A stretch of DNA of 64,000 nucleotides. Source: Nitrospirota bacterium (GTDB lineage: Bacteria > Nitrospirota > Nitrospiria > Nitrospirales > UBA8639). Where the stretch lies: positions 89,888 through 153,887 of the forward strand of contig RFGF01000041.1 of NCBI GenBank assembly GCA_003695915.1. Reading direction: 5' to 3'. Below the pieces are notes generated by a model, which did not search any database, was not told the DNA's origin, and was given only the letters and a program-made list of their open reading frames with translations. The number at the start of each line of letters is the position of its first letter. Position 1 is the first letter of the stretch. The position numbers and the translations under genes are program-made. This document shows, in pieces, positions 17,960-26,775 of the stretch.

Positions 17960-19020
17960 TGACCAGACGCTTGCGGTTTGTCGAGGCAGTGAGGGAAGCC
18001 TTGGAACTCGCGTTGCTTGAAGACCACTCCGTGTATGTCATGGGACTGGGCGTGCCGGACCCCAAAGGAATTTTTGGAAGTACAGTCGGGCTGCAAGAAC
18101 GATTTGGAACGCACCGCGTCATGGATATGCCAGTGTCGGAAAACGGGATGACCGGTGTAGCCATCGGCTCCGCACTTGTCGGCATGAAACCGGTATTGAC
18201 GCATCAACGCATGGATTTCGCCTTATTGGCCATTGAGCAAATAGTCAATCAAGCGGCGAATTGGCATTACATGTTTGGCGGACAACAAAGCGTTCCCGTG
18301 GTGATCCGCCTTGTTATTGGACGAGGTTGGGGACAAGGTCCCCAGCATTCGCAAAGTCTTCAGGCATGGTTCGCGCATATACCAGGATTGAAAGTTGTCA
18401 TGCCGACGACGGCTTACGATGCGAAGGGATTATTGCTCGCCAGCATCGCTGATCCGAACCCGGTGTTATTTATCGAACACCGATGGCTGCACGATCTCGT
18501 CGATGACGTGCCGGCTGGGCGATATGCCATCCCCTTGGGACAAGCGAAGATGCTCCGCGAAGGGCACGATGTCACGATCGTCTCCACGTCATTCATGACC
18601 GTCGAAGCGCTGCGCGCTGCGGCCAGGCTCATGCAAGCCGGCATCTCGGCGACCGTCGTCGATGTCCGATCGCTCCGGCCACTGGACGAACAATCGATTC
18701 TCGCCGCCATTCGAAACACCGGACGGGTAGTGATCGCCGATACAGGTTGGAAATCATTTGGTGTGAGCGCCGAACTCTGCGCCATGATCGTCGAACAAAG
18801 CTGGAAAGACTTACGCCATCCCCCTGTTCGTATTGGATTGCCAGATTGCCCCACTCCTACTAGCCATGCCCTGGCCAAATATTTTTATCCGACGGCCGAC
18901 GACATCGTGCGTCATGTCTTAAATATGTTCGATAAGGCTGACGAGATTATGGCCGACGAGGGGGAACGGGATTCGGCCCTGCTGGATGTCCCGGATCTGA
19001 GCTTTGCTGGACCGTTTTGA
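17959..19020 (+). CDS. ThDP-dependent dehydrogenase E1 component, beta subunit
   Basis: 353 residues of the E1-beta (transketolase-like pyrimidine-binding) family: 'VMDMPVSENGMTGVAIGSALVGMKPV' with the conserved Glu, 'QHSQSLQAWFAHIPGLKVVMPT' and 'DVRSLRPLD'. ATG 17959 overlaps the E1-alpha stop (TGATG), so the two subunits are translationally coupled. The pair should form an alpha2-beta2 ThDP enzyme that decarboxylates a 2-keto acid and hands the resulting carbanion to an acceptor. Confidence 0.87.
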   Translation: MTRRLRFVEAVREALELALLEDHSVYVMGLGVPDPKGIFGSTVGLQERFGTHRVMDMPVSENGMTGVAIGSALVGMKPVLTHQRMDFALLAIEQIVNQAANWHYMFGGQQSVPVVIRLVIGRGWGQGPQHSQSLQAWFAHIPGLKVVMPTTAYDAKGLLLASIADPNPVLFIEHRWLHDLVDDVPAGRYAIPLGQAKMLREGHDVTIVSTSFMTVEALRAAARLMQAGISATVVDVRSLRPLDEQSILAAIRNTGRVVIADTGWKSFGVSAELCAMIVEQSWKDLRHPPVRIGLPDCPTPTSHALAKYFYPTADDIVRHVLNMFDKADEIMADEGERDSALLDVPDLSFAGPF

Positions 19021-19033
19021 AGGAGGAAAAGCG

Positions 19034-20065
19034 ATGAGACGTACAAGATCGGGTTGTGTGTCGGAAACGCCCGAGATGCGCAAGATCGTGGTGCTGGGCA
19101 GCAACTCGTTTTCGGGAAGTGATTTTATCGATCTCCTCCTGGAAGACCCTCGTAATCAGGTTGTGGGAATCAGTCGGTCTCCGGAGAAGCCTGCGCTCTT
19201 TTTACCGTATAAACGCCACAGCTCGCACAATTTTACGTTTCATCAACTCGATCTCAATAAAGAGCATCATCGGATCCTCCAATTGTTGGATGACTTCCAG
19301 CCGCACTATGTCGTGAACTTCGCGGCGCAAAGCGAAGTAGCACCCAGTTGGTGCTATCCAGAACACTGGTTTCAAACGAACGTGGTGGCACTGAGTCGAT
19401 TGACCAATGCTCTCCGAGAGCGCGCCTATCTGAAGCGTTATGTCCACATTTCTTCTCCTGAGGTCTACGGAACTTGTCGGACCCGGCTTACGGAATCGGC
19501 CCCGCTCAATCCCAGCACTCCGTATGCCGTATCCAAGGCAGCCGGGGATCTCTTTCTGTTTACGCTCGTCAAACAGTTCAATTTCCCGCTGGTGATGATT
19601 CGATCGACCAATGTCTATGGGCCGCATCAGCAATTATTCAAATTGATTCCCCGTACCATCATCGCGTTGAAATTGGGCGAAACAATTCAGCTTCATGGAG
19701 GAGGGAGAGCTGTCAAATCCTACATCCATATTCGGGATGTATCCCGCGGCGAGCTCCTCGCGATGGAGAAAGGCCGAATCGGACACATTTATCATCTTTC
19801 TCCGCCTGCCGGTATTGCTGTGCGAGATGTGGTGCGCAGGTTGTGCATGCTTCTGGGGAAGGACTTCGAGAAATCCACCGTGGAAGTCGAAGAGCGATGC
19901 GGTCAGGACGCGGTATATCAAATTGACTCGACGCGCAGCGAGCAGGAACTCGGGTGGTTTCCCAAAATCACCTTTTCCGATGGTTTACAGCAAACGATCG
20001 AGTGGGTGGAAGCCTATTGGCCCGAAATCGTGCGCAACCCCAGAGAGTATCGTCATGTCGCGTGA
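19034..20065 (+). CDS. NDP-sugar 4,6-dehydratase-like epimerase (RmlB/GalE family)
   Basis: 343 residues. The start ATG 19034 has a strong AAGGAGG site. The nucleotide loop reads 'LGSNSFSGSDFIDLL' instead of GGxGFIG. 'HISSPEVYG' and 'YAVSKAAGDL' give the Ser-Glu and YxxxK seen in 4,6-dehydratases, followed by 'SYIHIRDVSRGEL'. It resembles dTDP-glucose 4,6-dehydratase more than GDP-mannose 4,6-dehydratase. It could make the 4-keto-6-deoxy intermediate needed by the C-methyltransferase downstream or by the ColD-like enzyme. Substrate nucleotide unknown. Confidence 0.8.
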   Translation: MRRTRSGCVSETPEMRKIVVLGSNSFSGSDFIDLLLEDPRNQVVGISRSPEKPALFLPYKRHSSHNFTFHQLDLNKEHHRILQLLDDFQPHYVVNFAAQSEVAPSWCYPEHWFQTNVVALSRLTNALRERAYLKRYVHISSPEVYGTCRTRLTESAPLNPSTPYAVSKAAGDLFLFTLVKQFNFPLVMIRSTNVYGPHQQLFKLIPRTIIALKLGETIQLHGGGRAVKSYIHIRDVSRGELLAMEKGRIGHIYHLSPPAGIAVRDVVRRLCMLLGKDFEKSTVEVEERCGQDAVYQIDSTRSEQELGWFPKITFSDGLQQTIEWVEAYWPEIVRNPREYRHVA

Positions 20066-20136
20066 GCATCGGTCAGCGAGTACAAACCAACGGTTGAGCG
20101 AATGATGCATCGAGGGATTGAGAGGGGGTGTGAGCG

Positions 20137-21360
20137 ATGACTGATGTGATCACGATGGGCGATCCCAGAGTTTCGACAGCGCAGCGATGCGCTCTTTGTC
20201 AAAGAGCGAGCGTGGTACCTTTGATCGATTTACCCGCGCTTCCCCTCACGGGATTATTGTGCCCTTCGGGGCGAGAGCGTGCGGCGTGTGAGGGGATCGA
20301 TCAGGAATTTCTATGGTGTGAGCAGTGTCGACATGGTCGACTCAAACACGAAGTGTCGAGGGAACTCCTCTATGGTCGACACTATGCCTTTCGCACATCG
20401 ATGACCACGACGGCTCAAGACGGCATTCGGCATTTTGTCGCGTTCCTTCGTGAGCTTATTGGACCGGGACGCTTTCGTACGATACTGGATGTTGGATGCA
20501 ACGATGTGCATCTGACCAGGCTGTTGGCCCCCTTAGCGGAACGGTGCATCGGCATCGATCCTGTGTGGGCCGATCAAGACGGAAAGTTTATCGAGCCGAA
20601 TATCCAGGTCCTCGGTGCTTATATCGAGGAGATCTCGGATGTTCCTTTTTCCGAAATGGCTCCTGATCTCATCGTCTGCCGGCATGTGGTGGAACATCTT
20701 TCCGATCCGCGTGCGGTGCTCCATCAGCTTATGCAAAGTGCTGCGCCTGACGCGCTGTTTCTTGTCGAAATCCCGGAATTTTCGTCCTTGCTGAAACGAT
20801 ACCGATTCGATCAGATCTTTCACGAACATGTCCAGTATTTCACCCTGCATTCCCTTCTTCGCCTGATCGACGAGGTCGGCGGGATCTACCGTGGACATCG
20901 AGAAAATTTTCATCACTGGGGATCCGTCATGGTGGCCTTTCAAAAAAACACGACAGCTACGAGAGACACTGTTCAAGCCCTGGATACAACTTGCTTGACT
21001 CCACAAACGATCGTCAATCGGTATGCCTCATTTAAACAGCACCTGCGTCTCACTCGTGACGTGCTTGAACGGGAATCCAACGATCTTCAATTTGGATATG
21101 GTGCCTCTCCCATGTTGCCGGTTCTCGCCTATCATCTCGAAACGGATTTCTCGTATTTCCAGGCTATCGTCGACGACGACCGGACGAAACATGGAAAGAG
21201 CTATGCCAATTTACCATTATCCATTTGTTCGCCCGATGATCTCCCGTGGACAACGTCCACGGTCATGATCACGGCACCGGAGAGCGGAAGGAGTCTCTTG
21301 CATCGGAGCTTCCAAAAAGGCGCGCGACAGGTCGTCTATCCCCTGCCGCTCGTCAGTTGA
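20137..21360 (+). CDS. Sugar C-methyltransferase (zinc-binding N-terminus, SAM-dependent)
   Basis: 407 residues with the three-part layout of NDP-keto-sugar C-methyltransferases (TylC3/NovU type). First comes an N-terminal zinc site ('CALC' near 18-21 and 'CEQC' near 60), then a class I SAM domain ('ILDVGCNDVHL', 'DLIVCRHVVEHL'), then a C-terminal domain with 'GYGAS'. Members add a methyl group to C3 of 4-keto-6-deoxy sugars through an enolate. Start ATG 20137 follows GAGAGGGGG. Placed after a 4,6-dehydratase-like gene, it points to a methyl-branched sugar. Confidence 0.85.
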   Translation: MTDVITMGDPRVSTAQRCALCQRASVVPLIDLPALPLTGLLCPSGRERAACEGIDQEFLWCEQCRHGRLKHEVSRELLYGRHYAFRTSMTTTAQDGIRHFVAFLRELIGPGRFRTILDVGCNDVHLTRLLAPLAERCIGIDPVWADQDGKFIEPNIQVLGAYIEEISDVPFSEMAPDLIVCRHVVEHLSDPRAVLHQLMQSAAPDALFLVEIPEFSSLLKRYRFDQIFHEHVQYFTLHSLLRLIDEVGGIYRGHRENFHHWGSVMVAFQKNTTATRDTVQALDTTCLTPQTIVNRYASFKQHLRLTRDVLERESNDLQFGYGASPMLPVLAYHLETDFSYFQAIVDDDRTKHGKSYANLPLSICSPDDLPWTTSTVMITAPESGRSLLHRSFQKGARQVVYPLPLVS

Positions 21361-21377
21361 CAGGACGAGGATGTGCC

Positions 21378-22160
21378 ATGGAACTGGGAATACGCCAACG
21401 ACGAGCATTGATCACGGGTGCAGGACGAGGTCTGGGACGGAACATTGCGGAATGTTTAGCCCAAGAAGGCGTACAGATCGCTGCGATATCCCGGACTCAG
21501 CGCGATGTAGATCGTCTTCTATCAGCGATCGCGTCTTCGAGAGGCGATCACGTAGGCGTGATTGCAGATTTGACGGAGGAGGATGCGCCCTTACGGGTAA
21601 TGGAGGAGTTGAGCCGTCGTTCTTTTTCCCCGATCGATATCGTGGTCCACAATGTGGGCGGCACGCTGGGTGTTACCGATCCGTTCTGTTCTCTTCGAGA
21701 GTGGCGCCGGGTGTTTCGCCTGAATCTTGAGATTGCCATTGAGCTCAACCTGTCCTGTATTCCGATTATGCAGCGTCAGGGTTGGGGACGGATCGTATTG
21801 ATTGGATCGATCGCGGGCATGGAGAACCATGGTCCTGTTCCGTACTGCAGTGCCAAGGCCGCGCTGATTGCCTACGGCAGGAGTCTGGGGCGCGTACTCG
21901 CGCGTGACGGCATCGTGGTGTCCGTCGTTCTCCCGGGTGCGGTGTTTACGGAGGGTGGCTATTGGGATATGGCGTCAATGGAAAAGCCCGAGCATGTTCG
22001 CGAGTATCTGGAGAAGCGGATGGCGATCGGACGATTCGGGCGGCCCGACGAGATCGGCAAAATGGTTGCGTTTCTGTGTTCCAATCATGCGTCCTTTTGC
22101 ATTGGTTCGGTCATTCCCATCGATGGAGGACAAGGACGCAGTTATTTTGGTCACATTTAG
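21378..22160 (+). CDS. Short-chain dehydrogenase/reductase (classical SDR)
   Basis: 260 residues with the cofactor motif 'TGAGRGLGRN' (TGxxxGxG), the 'HNVGG' structural motif, catalytic Ser in 'IGSIAG', 'YCSAKAA' (YxxxK) and a C-terminal 'GSVIPIDGGQG'. A complete FabG-like oxidoreductase. Start ATG 21378 with ACGAGGA upstream; an upstream open stretch overlapping the methyltransferase is not family sequence. It may reduce a keto group generated on the sugar. Confidence 0.88.
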   Translation: MELGIRQRRALITGAGRGLGRNIAECLAQEGVQIAAISRTQRDVDRLLSAIASSRGDHVGVIADLTEEDAPLRVMEELSRRSFSPIDIVVHNVGGTLGVTDPFCSLREWRRVFRLNLEIAIELNLSCIPIMQRQGWGRIVLIGSIAGMENHGPVPYCSAKAALIAYGRSLGRVLARDGIVVSVVLPGAVFTEGGYWDMASMEKPEHVREYLEKRMAIGRFGRPDEIGKMVAFLCSNHASFCIGSVIPIDGGQGRSYFGHI

Positions 22161-22168
22161 GACACATT

Positions 22169-22948
22169 ATGCGGCATAACAACGATCTCAGACGAACTAT
22201 TGTCGAGATGGTCTATCGAGGCCGAGATGGACATATTCCCAGTGCGTTTTCTATTTTGGACATCGTTCAAGTGCTCTACGAACGCGTACTCCGAGTCGAT
22301 CCTCGATCTCCGAATTGGCCTCATCGAGATTATTTTATTCTGAGCAAAGGGCATGGCTGCTTGGCGCTGTATGTCGTGCTGGAGCGTCTCGGGTTTCTTT
22401 CCCGAGAGGATCTCGATCGCTTTTGTCGATCTGGCGGGATTTTGGGAGAGCATCCTGATTGCACACAAGTGCCCGGAGTGGAAGCCTCAACGGGATCGTT
22501 GGGGCACGGGTTTCCATTTGCGGTGGGGATTGCGTATGGGCTTCGCCTACGCCAGATGCCCAATCGAGTGATCGTCCTGGTTGGCGATGGAGAATGCCAT
22601 GAAGGGACGATTTGGGAGGCTGCGCATGTCGCGGCCAATCTAAGGCTCGGCAATCTCTGCGTGATTGTCGATTGGAACGGTTCGGCGGCCCAATTATTGC
22701 CACAGGACGATCTTCCGCTCAAATGGAACGCCTTTGGATGGTCGACACGCGTCATCGATGGCCATTCTCAAGCGGACATTGTTGCCGCGCTCCAACATGT
22801 GTCGTTTCAAGGAATAGGCACCCCCTCTGTTCTTCTTGCAAAAACGATCAAAGGCAAAGGCGTGCCATTCTTGGAAGGGCACGGGCACTGGCATCATCGT
22901 ATCCCTGATGAACGTGAATACCAAGCAATAATGGAAGCTCTCGCATGA
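22169..22948 (+). CDS. Transketolase, N-terminal subunit, copy 2
   Basis: 259 residues: 'FILSKGHGCLALYVVLE', 'STGSLGHGFPFAVG' and 'LVGDGECHEGTIWEAAHVA...VDWNG'. These are ThDP-binding motifs like those of 8773-9615 but clearly diverged, so this is not a recent duplication. It starts 8 bases after the SDR and overlaps its partner by 4 bases (ATGA). Confidence 0.9.
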   Translation: MRHNNDLRRTIVEMVYRGRDGHIPSAFSILDIVQVLYERVLRVDPRSPNWPHRDYFILSKGHGCLALYVVLERLGFLSREDLDRFCRSGGILGEHPDCTQVPGVEASTGSLGHGFPFAVGIAYGLRLRQMPNRVIVLVGDGECHEGTIWEAAHVAANLRLGNLCVIVDWNGSAAQLLPQDDLPLKWNAFGWSTRVIDGHSQADIVAALQHVSFQGIGTPSVLLAKTIKGKGVPFLEGHGHWHHRIPDEREYQAIMEALA

Positions 22949-23913
22949 CCGCGCCTTCGATTCGGGAACAGTTTGCCAAGACAATGCTTCAACTCGGGCA
23001 AGCGGATGAATCGCTGGTTGTGCTTGTCGGCGATATTAGCCATTTTCTGTTGCAGCCGTTTGCCAAACGGTGTCCCGGGCGCTACCTCAATGTGGGCATT
23101 TGTGAAGCCACCATCGCGAGCATGGCAGCCGGAATGGCGAAATTGGGATTCCGACCGGTCATCCATACCATTGCCCCTTTTCTCGTTGAGCGGGCGTTCG
23201 AACAAATCAAATTGGATTTTGGGTATCACCGGCTCGGTGGCAATATCGTGACGGTGGGCAGTGCATTCGATTACGCCAATCTCGGCTGTACGCATCATTG
23301 TTATGGCGACTTTGCGCTGTTAAAAACGTTGCCCGGCACGCAAATCGTCTATCCCGGGAGCCCCGTAGAATTCGACGTGCTGTTTCGCCAAAGTTATCGC
23401 AATTCGTGCATGACCTATTTTCGCGTGCCTGCTCATGGTCATGGACAGATATTTGAGGAACAAGATCTGACGTTGGGACGCGGGATTCGCCTCTGTGCAG
23501 GCACAAATTTGACCCTTGTGACCACTGGTCCACAGCTGAACAATGCGTTGGTAGCACGATCGCTGCTCCAGAACGATGGATGGGATTCGGAGGTTGTCTA
23601 TCTTCACACGATTCGTCCGCTCGATACGGAACTGGTCCTGAACAGTGCCAGAAAGACCAAAAGAGTCTTAGTGATCGAAGAACACATGCGCAGTGGAGGG
23701 CTCGGAGACGATATATTGCGGGTTCTGAGCATGGAGACCGGGATTCAGATTGATAACTTGGGAATACCGGACGAATTCGTAAGGGGTTATGGATCCTATG
23801 AGGACCACTGTCGTGGCTTGGGACTGAGTGCAGAAGGTATCGTCAATCGAGTGAGGAGGCAATTTGGGACGCCTCGCCGGGCTCGCTCTGCGGAAAAAGT
23901 TGCATGTCTGTAA
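22945..23913 (+). CDS. Transketolase, C-terminal subunit, copy 2
   Basis: 322 residues: 'LNVGICEATIASMAAGMAKLG' carries the ThDP-activating Glu, 'LGCTHHCYGDFALLKTLPG' the next loop, and 'EEHMRSGGLGDDILRVL' the C-terminal domain. It makes the second split transketolase with the preceding gene. It overlaps the methyltransferase that follows by 10 bases. Having two such enzymes plus an E1 pair in one sugar island suggests several two-carbon transfer steps. Confidence 0.9.
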   Translation: MTAPSIREQFAKTMLQLGQADESLVVLVGDISHFLLQPFAKRCPGRYLNVGICEATIASMAAGMAKLGFRPVIHTIAPFLVERAFEQIKLDFGYHRLGGNIVTVGSAFDYANLGCTHHCYGDFALLKTLPGTQIVYPGSPVEFDVLFRQSYRNSCMTYFRVPAHGHGQIFEEQDLTLGRGIRLCAGTNLTLVTTGPQLNNALVARSLLQNDGWDSEVVYLHTIRPLDTELVLNSARKTKRVLVIEEHMRSGGLGDDILRVLSMETGIQIDNLGIPDEFVRGYGSYEDHCRGLGLSAEGIVNRVRRQFGTPRRARSAEKVACL

Positions 23914-24587
23914 CGGCTAAAGAAAAACAGAATCAAGCACAACTTGATCGGTATTTTGCACAAGGGGGAGTTCAACTGGGCCCTTGGACGAGTCATCTTT
24001 GGCGGGATGACCCGAGACACCTCGGATTCCTTTTGGCCAGATATAAATTTTGCGCCAAAATGCTTTCCGGCAAACGTCGCGTCTTGGAGGTGGGATGCGG
24101 CGATGCCTTCGGCATGAGGGTTGTACAACAAACGGTTGAGTCTATCTGCGGTATCGATCTTGAGCCGCAGGTCGTGGCGGATGCCCAACGTCGATTGGCC
24201 GTTGAACAACAACAAGGCGTTACATTGAAAATTCACGACATGACGGAGAGCGGGCTAGAAGAGAAATTCGAGGCAGCATATTCCCTGGACGTCATCGAGC
24301 ATATTCCCAAGGAACGGGAGCATCGCTTCATGACGCATCTCTGTCAGTCGCTTATCCAACATGCGGTATGCATCATTGGAACGCCCAATATCACGGCCAG
24401 CGTCTATGCGAGCCCGTTCGCGGCCCAAGGGCACATTAATTTGAAAAGCGCGGAAACGCTTCAGACGTTGTTGGTCCCATACTTTCGACACATCTTTTTA
24501 TTCTCCATGAATGACGAGGTCGTCCATACCGGATTTTATCCCATGGCACATTATCTGTTGGCAATGGGTGTGGAACTACGTGTCTAA
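23904..24587 (+). CDS. Class I SAM-dependent methyltransferase
   Basis: 227 residues. Motif I 'VLEVGCGDAFGMRV' lies near residue 58, followed by 'ICGIDLE' and 'AYSLDVIEHIPKERE'. A Methyltransf_11/23-type fold without visible extra domains. It overlaps the transketolase gene, so it belongs to the same run. It could O-, N- or C-methylate the sugar; the sequence does not decide. Confidence 0.85.
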   Translation: MSVTAKEKQNQAQLDRYFAQGGVQLGPWTSHLWRDDPRHLGFLLARYKFCAKMLSGKRRVLEVGCGDAFGMRVVQQTVESICGIDLEPQVVADAQRRLAVEQQQGVTLKIHDMTESGLEEKFEAAYSLDVIEHIPKEREHRFMTHLCQSLIQHAVCIIGTPNITASVYASPFAAQGHINLKSAETLQTLLVPYFRHIFLFSMNDEVVHTGFYPMAHYLLAMGVELRV

Positions 24588-24685
24588 ACGAACCGGCGTT
24601 GTAAGAAAAGGCCTGCTGCCAGAATCAACGAAAATCAACCGAAACGATCGATCGCTTGGTCAGAAACAGCTGGAGAGCGAAATCT

Positions 24686-26374
24686 GTGGTCCGACGAATC
24701 AGTTTTGCTGATTTGACGCATACCGGTCAGTTGGTCGCCTCAAATACCTTTCCGTATGGTGTGTGCCTGGTTGCTGCGTACGCTGAACGGTATTTCGATG
24801 GCGCATTGGATATCTTCGTCTGCAAGTATCCATCCGATTTCAGCGAATATTTGGATCAAGGCATTCCTCATATCGCGTGTTTTTCCAATTACTCATGGAA
24901 TTGTTCGTTGGCCTATGCTTTCGCTCGTCGACTGAAACAGATTGCCCCTGACACCGTCGTCATTTTTGGCGGCCCCAACTATCCGCTGACGCTCGATGAG
25001 CAACGAAGATTTCTGGAGCAACATCAAGCCATCGACTTTTACATTCAATTCGAGGGAGAGCGAGCTTTGCTAGCACTCTTAAAAGAGCTGGAGAGTTGCG
25101 ATTGGAATGTTCAGGTCTTCAAACAAACCCATCGCCCGATCCCCAGTGTGCATTATCTCGTTCACGGCACGCTGATTCACGGCGAGCATGCCGGCCGAAT
25201 TACACAGTTGGATGAAATCCCTTCGCCCTATTTGACGGGCCGTTGCGACAAGTTTTTTGACGGGGTGCTGATCCCCATGCTGCAAACCAATCGGGGGTGC
25301 CCATTTCGGTGTACGTTTTGTACAGAAGGCCAAGATTACTATAACAAGGTCCATTGCTATTCTTCTCGACGGGTCATCGATGATTTGACCTATATCGCGG
25401 AACGCGCCACGGTCCCCGACCTGATCATCGTGGATTCGAACTTCGGGATGTTCAAAGAAGATGTGGCGGTTGCCCGGTATCTTTCGGAGCTTCAACACGT
25501 CTATGGATGGCCTCGCTATATTCATGTGTCTACCGGAAAAAATAACAAGGAACGTGTTCTCGAGGTCGCGGAGTTGGTGAAGGGAGCCATGAGCTTTTCG
25601 GCAACCATACAATCTTCCGATCCGCGAGTGCTCCAGAACATCAAGCGATCCAATATCTCGATTGATCAACTGATCACGGTAGCCAAGAACGCTGGTCGAA
25701 TCGGCGCCAATAGTTACTCCGAAATCATTTTGGGACTGCCCGGAGATTCGGTGTCCGCCCATCGACACTCCATTCTGTCGATGGCTGATGCGGATGTGAA
25801 TGTGATCCGCATGTATCAATTGATGATGTTGCCAGGATCAGAATTAGCGCGTCCCGAGTGTCGCCAGCGTTACCGGATGAAAACCCGATTTCGCGTGATG
25901 CCGAGAAATTTCGGCTGTTATCGCTTCGCTCACGAACAGTTTGCGTGCGGCGAGATTGAAGAGATTTGCGTGGCGAATGACACATTGAGCTTTTCGGATT
26001 ATGTGACGTGTCGAGAATTTAATCTCACCGTTGAATTATTTTATAACGGTGGAGTCTTCGAGGAGCTGATTCAATTCCTCAAATGGAAAAACGTAAGACC
26101 CTCACAATTTCTCGAAGCTGTGCATGAACATATTCTGACCGAAGCGTCGTCGGTCTTAACCGAAATATATACCGGCTTTCGAAGGGAAACCATCCACGCT
26201 CTGTCCTTGTCGCCAGAGGAGTTGCTGGATCAACTCGCCGATCCTCGAGCAGTCCAACAATACATTTCCGAAGAAAAAGGCAATAATGAGCTTTTTAAAT
26301 ATCGTGCGCTCGGATTTTTTATCATATGGACGCACTGCACGATGCGGCGTTTTCGGTTGCTGAAGGCGTATTGA
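24686..26374 (+). CDS. Cobalamin-binding radical SAM protein 2, ending at a likely frameshift
   Basis: 562 residues from GTG 24686 (GGAGAG upstream). The N-terminal B12-binding-like region ('VIFGGPNYPL', 'FEGERALLALL') is followed by the radical SAM cluster motif C205-C209-C212 ('RGCPFRCTFC'), then 'IVDSNFGMF' and 'IILGLPGDS'. The last 18 residues ('GFFIIWTHCTMRRFRLLKAY' region) look foreign. A run of six T at 26315-26320 sits where the family-like sequence moves to the frame of 26326-26766. One extra T, or a -1 slip on TTTTTT, would fuse them into a protein of about 690 residues. Confidence 0.82.
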   Translation: MVRRISFADLTHTGQLVASNTFPYGVCLVAAYAERYFDGALDIFVCKYPSDFSEYLDQGIPHIACFSNYSWNCSLAYAFARRLKQIAPDTVVIFGGPNYPLTLDEQRRFLEQHQAIDFYIQFEGERALLALLKELESCDWNVQVFKQTHRPIPSVHYLVHGTLIHGEHAGRITQLDEIPSPYLTGRCDKFFDGVLIPMLQTNRGCPFRCTFCTEGQDYYNKVHCYSSRRVIDDLTYIAERATVPDLIIVDSNFGMFKEDVAVARYLSELQHVYGWPRYIHVSTGKNNKERVLEVAELVKGAMSFSATIQSSDPRVLQNIKRSNISIDQLITVAKNAGRIGANSYSEIILGLPGDSVSAHRHSILSMADADVNVIRMYQLMMLPGSELARPECRQRYRMKTRFRVMPRNFGCYRFAHEQFACGEIEEICVANDTLSFSDYVTCREFNLTVELFYNGGVFEELIQFLKWKNVRPSQFLEAVHEHILTEASSVLTEIYTGFRRETIHALSLSPEELLDQLADPRAVQQYISEEKGNNELFKYRALGFFIIWTHCTMRRFRLLKAY

Positions 26375-26766
26375 TGTCAGCTGCCTCTTTAACGGATTGC
26401 GATGCCGTGTATCTTCGTGAATTGAAGCAATTCAGTTTGTACAGAAAATTGTGCTTGATCGACACCGAACCCGAATATGACGCAACATTTCACTATCGAT
26501 TTTTGGACTTTGCCGCTGATCGGTTTGATGGGGACCCGCATCTCTATGCGCAAGGACAGGAAACAACGTTGCATTTTCATCACACGCCGGACCAAAAGGG
26601 AATGATGGAAGGCTATCTGCGACAGTATGGAACCTCTTTGACGGGACTGGGACGAATATTGCTGCGAAGTCATGTTAAACGGTTGTATCGGACGGTATCG
26701 ATAGGCAAGAGAACGGAGCGTGTTGCCCAAACGGCTGCATCGAGGGTACCCGTGGTTGCTTCGTGA
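26326..26766 (+). CDS. C-terminal part of the preceding radical SAM protein, in the -1 frame
   Basis: This frame reads 'MDALHDAAFSVAEGVLM' followed by a helical region with 'YLRELKQFSLYRK' and 'HFHHTPDQKGMMEGYL'. It has no recognisable domain of its own and looks like the C-terminal extension of B12 radical SAM proteins. If expressed separately, ATG 26374 (overlapping the upstream TGA as TGATG) would give 130 residues by translational coupling. If the T6 run is mis-sequenced or slippery, it is simply the end of the upstream protein. Confidence 0.6.
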   Translation: MDALHDAAFSVAEGVLMSAASLTDCDAVYLRELKQFSLYRKLCLIDTEPEYDATFHYRFLDFAADRFDGDPHLYAQGQETTLHFHHTPDQKGMMEGYLRQYGTSLTGLGRILLRSHVKRLYRTVSIGKRTERVAQTAASRVPVVAS

Positions 26767-26775
26767 GGGCTATCG

